24,615 nt of DNA from Paracoccaceae bacterium (GTDB lineage Bacteria; Pseudomonadota; Alphaproteobacteria; Rhodobacterales; Rhodobacteraceae), in the NCBI GenBank assembly GCA_021648225.1, contig JAKITE010000029.1, forward strand, positions 1-24,615, in the 5' to 3' direction. Made by a program: the position numbers and the translations under genes. Below, piece after piece: positions 7,723 to 16,002 of the stretch. How positions within the stretch are numbered: position 1 is the first letter of the stretch; each line of letters starts with the position of its first letter. The notes below the pieces were generated by a model. The model had not been told where the DNA came from, ran no database searches, and saw only the letters and a program-made list of their open reading frames with translations.

Positions 7723-9015
7723 TCACGCGCGCTTCTTTAGAATTGCCGCATAAAACCCGTCCATTCCGCCGCGATCCGCCCAGAAATCGGGCCGCAGGCG
7801 CATGGCGCCGTTTGCGTCGATCCAATCAGGCTGCAAACCGTGGGCTTCGGGGTTGATTGCCACCCGTTCAAAATCTGGATGGGATTCAAGGAATTCCGCC
7901 ACTTGCTCCTCGCCCTCGGCTGGTAAAAGCGAACAGGTGCAAAATACCATCTGGCCGCCGGTTTCCAGCCAGCTTGCGGCCTGCACCAGCATTTGTTTTT
8001 GCAAATCCAACACCGGTTGAAGGGTCAGTTCGGCCTTGGCATAAGGCAGATCGGGATGGCGGCGAATGGTGCCGGTGGCCGAACAGGGCGCATCCAGCAG
8101 GATGGAGGCGAATTTCTGGTCTGGCTGGTATTTCAACACATCCGCCACCACTAATTCGGCGGATAATTTGGTGCGGGTCAGGTTTTCCTGCACCCGTTCC
8201 ATACGGTATTTTGACAGATCAATCGCGGTGACATCCGCACCGGCAGCAGCAAGCTGCATGGTTTTGCCCCCCGGCGCGGCGCAAATATCCAGCACTTTTT
8301 TGCCGCTGATATCCCCCAGCAATTGCGCCGGAATTGCGGCTGATGCATCCTGCACCCACCAAGCGCCTTCTTCAAACCCCGGCATGGTAGAAATCTGACC
8401 CCATTCGAACAGGCGCAAGGAACCGGTCGACAGCACGCTGGCCTCCAATGCTTCGGCCAGATCATCGGTATCGGCTTGGCTTTGCAAGGTTATATCAATC
8501 GGCGCACCGTTTTCATGGGCTTGTTCAATGGCGGCCAGAACGTCCTTGCCATAGGCCTTGCGAATGGGTTTTGCCAGATAAGGCGGTAAGGGCGTTGGTT
8601 CCAGATCCGCCCATATTTCAGCGCCATGTTCAGAGATTCGCCGCGCCACCGCGTTGGCCATGCCTGCCATGCGCGTGGTTTGACGGTTGTTTTTCACCAA
8701 CCGCACCACCGCATCAACAGCGGCATGGGGCGGGATTTTATCAACGATCAGCTCACAGGTCGCCAGCCGCAGCGCATTTCGCACCGATGCGGGTGGCTCT
8801 TTTTGCATAAACTGATCAATGACAATATCTATGCGCCCCAGATGCCGCAGGGTATCATTGGCCAGCGATTGCGCCCGTGCCTTGCCTTGAGGGGGCAATT
8901 TGGCCAGCGGGCCGTCTTTGGAATTCACCATATCGCTCAGCAGGCGATGTTCGGTTAACACACCGTTTAACAAATGGGCAGCAGCAGCGCGAGGCGCGTA
9001 TCCGGGGGCACTCAT
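7723..9015 (-). CDS. rsmB: RsmB-family 16S rRNA (cytosine-C5) methyltransferase
   Basis: A SAM-dependent RNA m5C methyltransferase; RsmB modifies C967 of 16S rRNA in E. coli. An N-terminal NusB-like helical RNA-binding domain (about residues 1-130, with YAPRAAAAHLL and VDAVVRLVK) is followed by the catalytic domain. That domain has the SAM loop ICAAPGGKT near 242, the PC motif DAPCSATG near 310 and the catalytic TCS motif CTCSLLPAEGEEQV near 360. The ATG at 9015 (430 residues) is preferred because GGAAA sits five bases upstream; an in-frame TTG at 9027 has no site. It leads a run with the heparinase-like gene and purH and is divergent from the SDHAF4-like gene. Confidence 0.93.
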   Translation of the reverse strand: MSAPGYAPRAAAAHLLNGVLTEHRLLSDMVNSKDGPLAKLPPQGKARAQSLANDTLRHLGRIDIVIDQFMQKEPPASVRNALRLATCELIVDKIPPHAAVDAVVRLVKNNRQTTRMAGMANAVARRISEHGAEIWADLEPTPLPPYLAKPIRKAYGKDVLAAIEQAHENGAPIDITLQSQADTDDLAEALEASVLSTGSLRLFEWGQISTMPGFEEGAWWVQDASAAIPAQLLGDISGKKVLDICAAPGGKTMQLAAAGADVTAIDLSKYRMERVQENLTRTKLSAELVVADVLKYQPDQKFASILLDAPCSATGTIRRHPDLPYAKAELTLQPVLDLQKQMLVQAASWLETGGQMVFCTCSLLPAEGEEQVAEFLESHPDFERVAINPEAHGLQPDWIDANGAMRLRPDFWADRGGMDGFYAAILKKRA

Positions 9016-9100
9016 TGCGGTTTCCAATCGGTTTTGGCTATAAAGGGGTCAACTAGCGGATATAACCACCCCTGCAAAGGGGATTCTTGAAGGTGCTGTG
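9016..9100. promoter_or_regulatory. Divergent promoter region, rsmB / SDHAF4-like gene
   Basis: This 85-base gap must hold promoters for both directions. It contains a short inverted repeat, CCCCT-GCAA-AGGGG, near 9069-9082, and CTTGAA just before the right-hand gene. I cannot assign firm -35/-10 boxes. Confidence 0.35.
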
Positions 9101-9277
9101 ATGAGCGATAAAACTGATAGCCAAAAAGCCAACGCCGAGCGGGCATTGAAAGAGGCCACTGAGCGGCGATTAAAGGCGAAGAAGAGCGATATGCCGGTGG
9201 AACTGGGCGGCAGGGATGGGCCGGAACCGGTGCGGTTTGGCGATTGGGAGAAAAAGGGAATTGTGTCGGATTTTTAG
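9101..9277 (+). CDS. DUF1674 / succinate dehydrogenase assembly factor 4-like small protein
   Basis: A 58-residue protein, MSDKTDSQKANAERALKEA at the start and PEPVRFGDWEKKGIVSDF at the end. The C-terminal RFGDWE-KG-xxDF signature defines DUF1674, the bacterial relatives of mitochondrial SDHAF4 (Sdh8). SDHAF4 binds flavinylated SdhA and promotes succinate dehydrogenase assembly; the bacterial role is inferred from that homology. The middle is a charged, helical stretch (ERALKEATERRLKAKK). AAGG lies about six bases before the ATG. It is divergent from rsmB, a pairing I recall from other Rhodobacterales. The gene is easily missed because of its size. Confidence 0.9.
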   Translation: MSDKTDSQKANAERALKEATERRLKAKKSDMPVELGGRDGPEPVRFGDWEKKGIVSDF

Positions 9278-9315
9278 GGAAGTCGAGAGTTTATTTCTCT
9301 ATATCAATAATGAAA

Positions 9316-10371
9316 TCAAATTTGAACAATCGGGTTTTTGGCCCAAAGCCATGCGCCGTCACTGCGTTTATTTCGGTTGATTTTGCCGGTGCGGTGCAGG
9401 TGGTTCAAATGGCCGATGGCCTCGACCAGGGCCAGCCCGTATTCGCCTTTGCCGATATTGCGTTTGAACAGTGGCGAAAAACATTCGGCTGCGGTTTTCG
9501 GGGTTTCCAGAAACTTTTCCAGCCGTTCCAGCGCCAAATGGTGGTTGTCAATCAACTGGGTCAACCGATGCGCCAACCCGTAGAACGGCAATTTATGGCC
9601 GGGTAAAACCAGATGATCAGGCTGGGCAAAAGGCAGGAACTTTTCACAAGATTGCAGCCATTCGCCAACCGGATCCGCATTTGGTTCGGTGGCATAAACC
9701 CCTAGGTTGGATGAAATACCGGCGATAATCTGGTCACCGGCCAGCACAATCGGATCACTTTCGGACCACAGCGTAATATGGTCAGGCGCATGGCCGTTTC
9801 CCAGTCGAACCTGCCAGTTCCGCTTGCCGATTTTAATCACATCGCCTTCAGAAATACGATGAAACCCCAGTGGCATTGGCGCGACTACGTCCGCAAAATT
9901 AAACGGGCGTTCGGATTTTCGGGTGTTGTAAAAATCGCTGTCCATACCTGCACGGCGATAAAATGCCAATGTTTCTTCGGGCCAGATATCCTGTTCATCC
10001 AGCACCAGCATTCGCGCAAACAACCACGCGGTGCGGGTTGTCCACAGCTCCGCACCATGTTCCGATTGTAACCAACCCGCCGTGCCGACATGATCGGGGT
10101 GGTGATGGGTGACAATCACCCGCTTGATTGGTCTGCTTTTCAGCGGCCCTGCCATCAAACCGCTAAGAATTTCACGGGTTTTGCGGGAATTCATGCCGGT
10201 ATCGATCAGCGTCCAGCCATCCCCGTCTTCCAATGCGTAAATATTCACATGGTCCAGCTTCATCGGCAATGGCAGCCTGATCCAGTGGATACCCTCGGCA
10301 ACCTCGATCATCTCGCCAGCACTGGGCGGGGTTTCAAACGGAAACCGGATGGCATTTTCAGGCATGTTCAC
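9316..10371 (-). CDS. Metallo-beta-lactamase fold hydrolase
   Basis: A 351-residue zinc hydrolase of the metallo-beta-lactamase superfamily. The metal-binding motif THHHPDH is at residues 88-94, with later ligands His194 in GNGHAPDH and Asp213 in LAGDQII. The C-terminal third is helical, as in family members with a winged-helix extension (LACTB2-like). The substrate is unknown; thioester or lactone hydrolysis would suit the neighbouring acyl-CoA dehydrogenase. The GTG start overlaps the dehydrogenase stop as GTGA, which indicates translational coupling; an ATG two codons later (10365) is the alternative. It converges on the SDHAF4-like gene with a 38-base gap. Confidence 0.88.
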   Translation of the reverse strand: MNMPENAIRFPFETPPSAGEMIEVAEGIHWIRLPLPMKLDHVNIYALEDGDGWTLIDTGMNSRKTREILSGLMAGPLKSRPIKRVIVTHHHPDHVGTAGWLQSEHGAELWTTRTAWLFARMLVLDEQDIWPEETLAFYRRAGMDSDFYNTRKSERPFNFADVVAPMPLGFHRISEGDVIKIGKRNWQVRLGNGHAPDHITLWSESDPIVLAGDQIIAGISSNLGVYATEPNADPVGEWLQSCEKFLPFAQPDHLVLPGHKLPFYGLAHRLTQLIDNHHLALERLEKFLETPKTAAECFSPLFKRNIGKGEYGLALVEAIGHLNHLHRTGKINRNKRSDGAWLWAKNPIVQI

Positions 10372-12083
10372 GATGCCAGCCCGTCCATATCCAGCGCATA
10401 CAGCGATGTCGCGCCTTCACGAGCCGCAGAACACAGCGCATCAACCTGCTGCATCATCTGGCGGATGTGGAAGCGCGCCAGCGGCATTCGTGCAGGGTCC
10501 TTGAGCGCTGATTTCAGCAGGTAATGGCCGGTTAATGCCAGGCCAAATGCACGCAAAAACGGTGCGGCCCCTGCAAAACGGTCGTTCATATCAGCCTCCA
10601 CCATATAGTGCGTTGTTACGGTCAGGCTGGTTTCTACTGCGGCCAGAAACGCCCCCAAATCCGGCGCGAGCTCCATTGCAACCGCGGCAGTCAGGCCAAT
10701 TTCGGATAGGATGCCAAAGGATGCCCGCCCCCCGTCTTTCATTTTGCGGCCCACAAGGTCCATGGCCTGAATACCGTTGGTGCCCTCGTAGATTGTGGTG
10801 ACCCGCACATCGCGGTAAAATTGCGCTGCGCCGGTTTCCTCGATATAGCCCATGCCGCCATGCACCTGAATGCCGATATCGGAAACCATACAGCCAACAT
10901 CGGTGCCGAATGCCTTGGCTATTGGTGTTAGAAACGCCGCCCGCGCCGCATGTTTTTCAGCCTCACCCCCGTCCAGCGCGCGGGCCAGATCAAGGCTGAG
11001 CGCGGTATCAAGGCAAATAGCCCGCGCCCCCATGGTCAGGGTTTTCATGACCATCAAATTGCGCCGCACATCCGCATGATCGGCAATGGTGCCGGTGCCG
11101 TTTTCAATTGGCACCGCGCCCTGAACCCGCTCGCCCGCATATTCCAGCGCTTTTTGAAAAGCAGCCTCGGCTTGTGACAACCCCTGAATGCCCACCCCCA
11201 GCCGCGCATTGTTCATCATGGTAAACATCGCTGCCATGCCAGCGTTTTCATCACCAATCATCCAGCCTGTTGCGCCTTCAAACGCCATCACAGCAGTGGG
11301 AGAGCCATGCAGGCCCATTTTATGTTCCAGACTGACCGTATGCAGCGTATTGGCCACGCCCGGATTGCCGTTTGCATCGGGGATAAATTTGGGCACGATA
11401 AACAATGATATACCGCGGGTTCCCTTGGCGCCATCCGGCAGGCGCGCCAGCACCAGATGGCAGATATTTTCGCTAACGTCCTGATCGCCCCAACTGATGA
11501 ATATTTTCTGGCCGGTAATGGCATAGCTGCCATCGTTGTTATCCGTGGCCTTGGTGGAAATCGCGCCCACATCCGTGCCCGCTTGTGGTTCGGTTATGTT
11601 CATAGTGCCGCACCATTTGCCGGAAATCAGTTTTTCCAGATATATTGCCTTGATTTCATCGCTGGCGTGATGCTCCAACGCCTCGATCTGGCCTTGGGTC
11701 ATCAGCGGGTTCAGCGCCAGTGCCAGACAGGCGCTGGATATCATTTCATTGACCGCCACGGTCAAGGTCATCGGCAGGCCCATACCGCCGTTTTCAACAC
11801 GGGCCGCCATGCCAACCCAGCCACCATTCGCCACCGCGCGATACCCGTCAGCAAACCCCGGAGAACAGCGCACATTGCCGTTTTCCAGCATTGCTGGGTG
11901 CAGGTCTCCGGCGATATTCAGCGGCGCCAGAATTTCTTGCGACAGCTTTGCGGCCTCGTTCAAAATGGCGCTGGCCACATCCGGTGTGGCATCACCAAAC
12001 AGGTCTGTTTGCGCCAGTTGGCCAGCCCCCAAAACATCATTCAGCAAAAATTCGATTTCGTTTACCGGTGCGCGATAAGCCAT
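10368..12083 (-). CDS. Acyl-CoA dehydrogenase, long (DmdC-like) subfamily
   Basis: An FAD enzyme that introduces a 2,3-double bond into an acyl-CoA. At 571 residues it belongs to the long subfamily with an extra C-terminal helical domain, which includes DmdC (3-methylmercaptopropionyl-CoA dehydrogenase) and several fatty acyl-CoA enzymes. Visible are the mid-domain FAD/substrate stretch MNITEPQAGTDVGAI near 160-173, QVHGGMGYIEE near 408, and the probable catalytic Glu near 433 in IYEGTNGIQAMDL. The N-terminus AYRAPVNEIEFLLNDV is typical of this subfamily. A DMSP role cannot be claimed from sequence alone. AAAGGA lies about seven bases before the ATG. It is the first gene of a two-gene unit with the metallo-hydrolase. 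Confidence 0.93.
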   Translation of the reverse strand: MAYRAPVNEIEFLLNDVLGAGQLAQTDLFGDATPDVASAILNEAAKLSQEILAPLNIAGDLHPAMLENGNVRCSPGFADGYRAVANGGWVGMAARVENGGMGLPMTLTVAVNEMISSACLALALNPLMTQGQIEALEHHASDEIKAIYLEKLISGKWCGTMNITEPQAGTDVGAISTKATDNNDGSYAITGQKIFISWGDQDVSENICHLVLARLPDGAKGTRGISLFIVPKFIPDANGNPGVANTLHTVSLEHKMGLHGSPTAVMAFEGATGWMIGDENAGMAAMFTMMNNARLGVGIQGLSQAEAAFQKALEYAGERVQGAVPIENGTGTIADHADVRRNLMVMKTLTMGARAICLDTALSLDLARALDGGEAEKHAARAAFLTPIAKAFGTDVGCMVSDIGIQVHGGMGYIEETGAAQFYRDVRVTTIYEGTNGIQAMDLVGRKMKDGGRASFGILSEIGLTAAVAMELAPDLGAFLAAVETSLTVTTHYMVEADMNDRFAGAAPFLRAFGLALTGHYLLKSALKDPARMPLARFHIRQMMQQVDALCSAAREGATSLYALDMDGLAS

Positions 12084-12182
12084 GTTTTATTCCTTTAATC
12101 GCTTGTCAGCGGGCATTTGAGTGTCGTAAGCAATCAGACTATTGGCCCGAAACAGAATGGGCAAGCAAAACGCGGCGTTAGG

Positions 12183-13139
12183 ATGAAAACCGAACATTTA
12201 AATTCAGATCAAGCTGGCATTGCAGCCGCAGCAGCATTTTTGCAGCGCGGCGAGGTTGTGGCTTTTGCAACCGAAACCGTTTACGGTTTGGGGGCGGATG
12301 CCTGTAATGATGCAGCTGTTGCAAAAGTTTTTGCCGCAAAATCCCGCCCTGATTTTAACCCGCTGATTGTGCATCTTGCGGATGTTTCCCAAATTGCCAG
12401 CATTGCCGAAATTCCGGATGCAGCGCAAAATCTGCTTTCGCTCTGGCCCGGGCCGCTAACGCTGGTTTTGCCCAGAAAACAAGGCTCTGGTCTGTCTGAT
12501 CTGGTCACGGCTGGGCTGGATACCGTGGCAATTCGCATTCCGGCACATCCGGTTGCACAGCAATTATTGCGCAGCTTTGGTGGGCCGGTTGCCGCGCCTT
12601 CGGCCAACCCGTCAGGAAAGGTCAGCGCCACCAGCGCGGCGCATGTGTTTGACGGATTGTCAGGCCGAATTGCGGCGGTTCTGGATGCAGGTGACTGCGC
12701 GGTGGGGCTGGAATCGACCATCATCGGGTTTGAAAACGGATCCGCGGTCTTGTTGCGCCCGGGGGGCGTGCCAGTTGCCGAAATTGAAAAACTGACCGGC
12801 CAAAAGCTGGGCCAGCCCAAGGTAAAAACCATTTCTGCGCCCGGTCAGTTGGCATCGCATTATGCGCCGGATGTGGCGGTGCGGATCAACGCCAAAGCCC
12901 CGCGCGCCAATGAGGCATGGCTTGGGTTTGGCCAAAACCCGCGTATTGCGCCGGGGCTTAACCTTTCGCCTTCGGCTGATTTGGCGGAGGCTGCCGCGTA
13001 TTTATTTGATGCTTTGCGCAAAATGGATGCGATTTGCAAAAAGCACGGGCTGCAAGGTTTTGCTGTGGCACCGATTCCCCAAACAGGGCTGGGTTTGGCG
13101 ATTAATGACCGCTTGTCGCGCGCGGCTGCCCCGCGCTGA
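12183..13139 (+). CDS. sua5: L-threonylcarbamoyladenylate synthase (Sua5/YrdC family)
   Basis: This enzyme makes threonylcarbamoyl-AMP from threonine, bicarbonate and ATP for the universal t6A37 modification of ANN-decoding tRNAs. The 318-residue product is the long Sua5 type. The YrdC domain covers about residues 10-200 (FATETVYGLGADA, the KSRPDFNPLIVHL substrate motif, PSANPSGKVSAT and the VGLESTII segment). After the linker SAPGQLASHYAP comes a C-terminal Sua5 domain. The frame is open from a TTG at 12117, but the ATG at 12183 gives the normal family start; only a poor AGG abuts it, so initiation may be weak. It is divergent from the acyl-CoA dehydrogenase and ends three bases from the convergent yqgE. 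Confidence 0.94.
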   Translation: MKTEHLNSDQAGIAAAAAFLQRGEVVAFATETVYGLGADACNDAAVAKVFAAKSRPDFNPLIVHLADVSQIASIAEIPDAAQNLLSLWPGPLTLVLPRKQGSGLSDLVTAGLDTVAIRIPAHPVAQQLLRSFGGPVAAPSANPSGKVSATSAAHVFDGLSGRIAAVLDAGDCAVGLESTIIGFENGSAVLLRPGGVPVAEIEKLTGQKLGQPKVKTISAPGQLASHYAPDVAVRINAKAPRANEAWLGFGQNPRIAPGLNLSPSADLAEAAAYLFDALRKMDAICKKHGLQGFAVAPIPQTGLGLAINDRLSRAAAPR

Positions 13140-13142
13140 AAT

Positions 13143-13736
13143 TCAGGCGCGCCCGCCCTCGGATGATAAAAATCTGGGGTCAAAGCCAAGGCTGGCCAAG
13201 GCCTGTTCCCATTTACCGGAATCCTTATCGGAAAATACCAGATCAAGTGCTGCGTCACAAATCAGCCAGCCGTTATGTTGCAGCTCTGATTCCAGCTGCC
13301 CCGGCCCCCAGCCGGTATAGCCCAGCGCCAATATCGCGCGGTCCGGCCCTTTGCCGCTGGCGATGTCTTTCAGGATTTCCTGCGTGGCGGTCATGCCGTA
13401 TTCATCACCGATTGCCATGGTGGAATCATCCACATGATAATCCGCAGGGTGCAAAACAAAGCCGCGACCGTGTTCTACCGGCCCGCCCAGATGCACCTTT
13501 GGGCCGGTCAGGGTTTTATCCCAGCTAATGCCCAGCTGTTTCATCAGATCGGCAAAGGCCAGATCATCGGCTGATTTATTAACAATCAGCCCCATGGCGC
13601 CTTCGGGCGAGTGCGCGCACATAAAAATCACCGCCTTTTCAAAGCGAGGATCCCCCATGCCGGGCATTGCCACCAGCAGTTTTCCATCCAGAAACGGAAT
13701 TTCTTCGGCCATTGATTCGGTTTGTTTGGTTTTCAT
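13143..13736 (-). CDS. YqgE/AlgH family protein
   Basis: A 197-residue member of the YqgE/AlgH (DUF179) family, recognised by FLDGKLLVAMPGMGDPRFEKAVIFMCAHSPEGAMGLIVNK near the start and ALGYTGWGPGQLESELQHNGWL near residues 145-165. The family fold is known but its biochemical role is not settled; AlgH was named for an effect on alginate production in Pseudomonas. The ATG at 13736 is used; a second Met at residue 9 (13712) is close to the usual family start, and neither has a clear ribosome binding site. It converges on sua5 and is divergent from the DsbD-alpha-like gene. Confidence 0.92.
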   Translation of the reverse strand: MKTKQTESMAEEIPFLDGKLLVAMPGMGDPRFEKAVIFMCAHSPEGAMGLIVNKSADDLAFADLMKQLGISWDKTLTGPKVHLGGPVEHGRGFVLHPADYHVDDSTMAIGDEYGMTATQEILKDIASGKGPDRAILALGYTGWGPGQLESELQHNGWLICDAALDLVFSDKDSGKWEQALASLGFDPRFLSSEGGRA

Positions 13737-13850
13737 CTATTGAAAATGCGCCTTAGTTGAGTGAATTTCAAGCACCCCCCTATCGCAGTTGTTACTTTTA
13801 CTTTTGCAATTTGCGGTTATGACAGGACGGAACATAAAAAAGGATTCCCG

Positions 13851-14639
13851 ATGTTTCGGTTTTTAATCTTGCTGGCTGCAATTTTACCAAGCTCTATTTT
13901 TGCTCAGGTTTTGGATTATGGCAGCGTGCGCTTGTTGACGGGGTGGCAATTAAAAGACGGCAGCTATCAGATGGCGCTGGAATTTGATCTTAATCCGGGT
14001 TGGAAAACCTATTGGCGGGCACCGGGGGCGGGTGGTTTGCCGCCGTTGCTGGAATGGGATGGATCACAAAATATCGCTGATGTTTCCATCACTTGGCCAA
14101 CGCCTGTGGTTTTTGAAACTGCTGGCCTGCAATCTATCGGATATTATGACAGGTTAATCCTGCCCATTTTGATAACCCCGCAAACCAGCGGGCCGGTCCG
14201 CATTGCGCTTAATCTGCAATTTGGCGTGTGTTCGGATATTTGCATCCCCGCAGAGGCGGCTTTTCGGATGCGTTTGAATGGCGCTGATGAACAAGGCAAA
14301 GCAAAAATTCAAGCGGCAATGCGCGATGTACCGGAATCTGGCGCATCAGCAGGTTTGCGCGATATTTCCTGTCGCATTGAACCTGACGGAGACGATTTTG
14401 AAATCACCGCGCAATTGCGGTTTGCCACAGGGTTTCGCAACCCGGTTGTCGTGATCGAATATGACAGCGAAGACCTTTGGATCACCGAAACCGATACCCA
14501 ATCAAGGGGCCGCGCCATCACCGCCAGCGCAGGATTAAGCTGGTATGGTTCGGGGCCAATGTTTTTGAATCGTGATAATATCAGGGTAACCATTCTGGCT
14601 GAAAACCGTGCAGTAGAATTGCAAGGCTGCCCAGGCTAG
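13851..14639 (+). CDS. Exported DsbD-alpha-like (thiol:disulfide interchange) protein
   Basis: A 262-residue secreted protein with a short signal peptide (about residues 1-18, ending SSIFA). It has the N-terminal DsbD/ScsB-type immunoglobulin-like domain: WKTYWRAPGAGGLPP near 51-65 and FGVCSDICIPAEA with Cys127 and Cys131. In DsbD this domain passes electrons from the membrane domain to periplasmic partners. Here the transmembrane beta and thioredoxin gamma domains are absent, so it must act with a separate partner such as a CcdA-like protein, or do something else. Two further Cys lie later in the protein. The ATG at 13851 is supported by AAAAGGA eight bases upstream and by the signal peptide. 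Its TAG shares the CTAG palindrome with the stop of the convergent isomerase gene. Confidence 0.87.
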   Translation: MFRFLILLAAILPSSIFAQVLDYGSVRLLTGWQLKDGSYQMALEFDLNPGWKTYWRAPGAGGLPPLLEWDGSQNIADVSITWPTPVVFETAGLQSIGYYDRLILPILITPQTSGPVRIALNLQFGVCSDICIPAEAAFRMRLNGADEQGKAKIQAAMRDVPESGASAGLRDISCRIEPDGDDFEITAQLRFATGFRNPVVVIEYDSEDLWITETDTQSRGRAITASAGLSWYGSGPMFLNRDNIRVTILAENRAVELQGCPG

Positions 14640-15322
14640 CACAACCATTTGTCGTAATCCGATACCAGCAGATATAGCGGTGGTTCGTCCTCGATTATAT
14701 CGGCAAACCTGCCGATCGGGGCCTCAAATATATTGTCGTTTTGATCGTCATTCACGGTCGAGACCTCACCGATCAAAACATCGCCACCCTCGCCCCAGAA
14801 TTCATGCCAGTTGCCGGGCATCAACGTAACGCTTTGGCCAGGTTCCAGCAGCAATATTTCACCGGCTTTTTGCACCAGCGCCTGACCGTCGCTGATGACA
14901 TGCACGTCGCTTTTGTGCGCAATATGCCCCGATGCATCGGATGCAAACATTTTTATCGCCAATGTCGCACCGCCACGGTTGATGATGTCCTCGGCTTTGA
15001 GAATATGCCGGTGCATCGGTGAAATCTGGTCTTGGCGCGAGATCATGATTTTTTCCGCATAACACATGCCACCGCCCCGTTGCAGATCTGCTTGTGATCC
15101 GTTGCGGGTGGTGAATAAAAACAACCCCAGCCGGTTAAAATCACCCTGTCCGTAATCGGTGATATCCCAGCCGGTTTTTGCTGAAATTATCCCCGCAAGC
15201 CGGGTTTTGTTTGCCTTCATTTTTTCGGCGGGCCAATGGGCGAAGGGGGGCAGAATATAGCCAAAGCTTTGGATAAATTCGTCCCCGGCGCGTAAAACCC
15301 GGTTTATTTCTGAGCGTTTCAT
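14636..15322 (-). CDS. D-lyxose isomerase family protein (cupin)
   Basis: A 228-residue metal-dependent cupin sugar isomerase. It matches the D-lyxose ketol-isomerase family (E. coli O157 Z5688 and B. subtilis YdaE type): MKRSEIN start, CYAEKIM, PMHRH, EDIINRGG, GDVLIGEVS-VNDD and DEPP. The Mn-binding set is visible as His104, His106, Glu111 and His173. The family interconverts D-lyxose/D-xylulose and D-mannose/D-fructose; the physiological sugar is not known here and no sugar transporter is adjacent. AGGGG lies five bases before the ATG, and the gap to the cobO stop is only eight bases, so the two are probably co-transcribed. Confidence 0.9.
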   Translation of the reverse strand: MKRSEINRVLRAGDEFIQSFGYILPPFAHWPAEKMKANKTRLAGIISAKTGWDITDYGQGDFNRLGLFLFTTRNGSQADLQRGGGMCYAEKIMISRQDQISPMHRHILKAEDIINRGGATLAIKMFASDASGHIAHKSDVHVISDGQALVQKAGEILLLEPGQSVTLMPGNWHEFWGEGGDVLIGEVSTVNDDQNDNIFEAPIGRFADIIEDEPPLYLLVSDYDKWLC

Positions 15323-15330
15323 AATTGCCC

Positions 15331-15945
15331 CTAAAATTCGACACCCACTTGGGCTTTGATGCCGGATCTGAACGGATGTTTCAGCAGCTCCATTTCCGTG
15401 GCCAGATCGGCGATTTCCAGCAATTCGGGTTTGGCATTACGGCCTGTCAAAACCACATGGGTCATCGGTGGTTTTTTCGTTGTCAGAAACTCGACAACCT
15501 CGGCAATATCCACGTAATCATAGCGAATGGCGATGTTGATTTCATCCAGCAACACCATTGAGTTTTTCTCGTCCAGAATCAGTTCTTTGGAACGCGCCCA
15601 AGCTGCCTGCGCCATTTCAATATCGCGGGATTTATCCTGGGTTTCCCATGTGAACCCCTCACCCATGGCATAAAACGGGCAAATGTCGCTGAAATGCTCG
15701 GTGATCAGCTTTTTCTCGCCCGACTCCATCCCGCCTTTGATGAATTGCACCACCGCGCAAGGCATTCCCCATGCGATATGGCGAAAAATCATGCCAAACG
15801 CCGCCGAGGATTTGCCTTTGCCCTTGCCGGTATGCACCACAACAAGACCTTTTTTATCGGTCTTGGTGGCCATAATTTTATCACGGGCGGCCTTTTTCTT
15901 GGCCATTTTCAGGTTGTGGCGTGTCGTGTCTGGGTCAGTTGTCAT
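15331..15945 (-). CDS. cobO: Cob(I)yrinic acid a,c-diamide adenosyltransferase (CobO)
   Basis: CobO attaches the 5'-deoxyadenosyl group of ATP to reduced corrinoid, the step after cobalt insertion in aerobic cobalamin synthesis, and also serves salvage. The 204-residue product has the P-loop HTGKGKGKSSAAFG near residues 38-51, then VVQFIKGGMESGEKK, the acidic strand VLLDEINIAIRYDYV and HVVLTGRNAKPELLEIADL. A basic N-terminal helix (KMAKKKAARDK) precedes the P-loop, as is usual. The ATG at 15945 is chosen because AAAGG lies eight bases upstream; an in-frame TTG two codons earlier is too close to it. It lies 57 bases after the FAD oxidoreductase and eight bases before the isomerase. Confidence 0.95.
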   Translation of the reverse strand: MTTDPDTTRHNLKMAKKKAARDKIMATKTDKKGLVVVHTGKGKGKSSAAFGMIFRHIAWGMPCAVVQFIKGGMESGEKKLITEHFSDICPFYAMGEGFTWETQDKSRDIEMAQAAWARSKELILDEKNSMVLLDEINIAIRYDYVDIAEVVEFLTTKKPPMTHVVLTGRNAKPELLEIADLATEMELLKHPFRSGIKAQVGVEF

Positions 15946-16002
15946 TTTCAAAACCTTTACGGGTGATCAGAAATTCAGCTTAGGGAATGCGCGTATAAAA
16001 GG

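Noticed and set aside
10368..12083. Assignment of the acyl-CoA dehydrogenase as DmdC (DMSP demethylation pathway)
   Set aside because: The subfamily resembles DmdC, but paralogues are common, and no dmdA, dmdB or dmdD gene is in the window.
11457..12098. 213-codon plus-strand open frame opposite the acyl-CoA dehydrogenase
   Set aside because: It is antisense to conserved dehydrogenase sequence and its product matches nothing; the dehydrogenase has the proper start and ribosome binding site.
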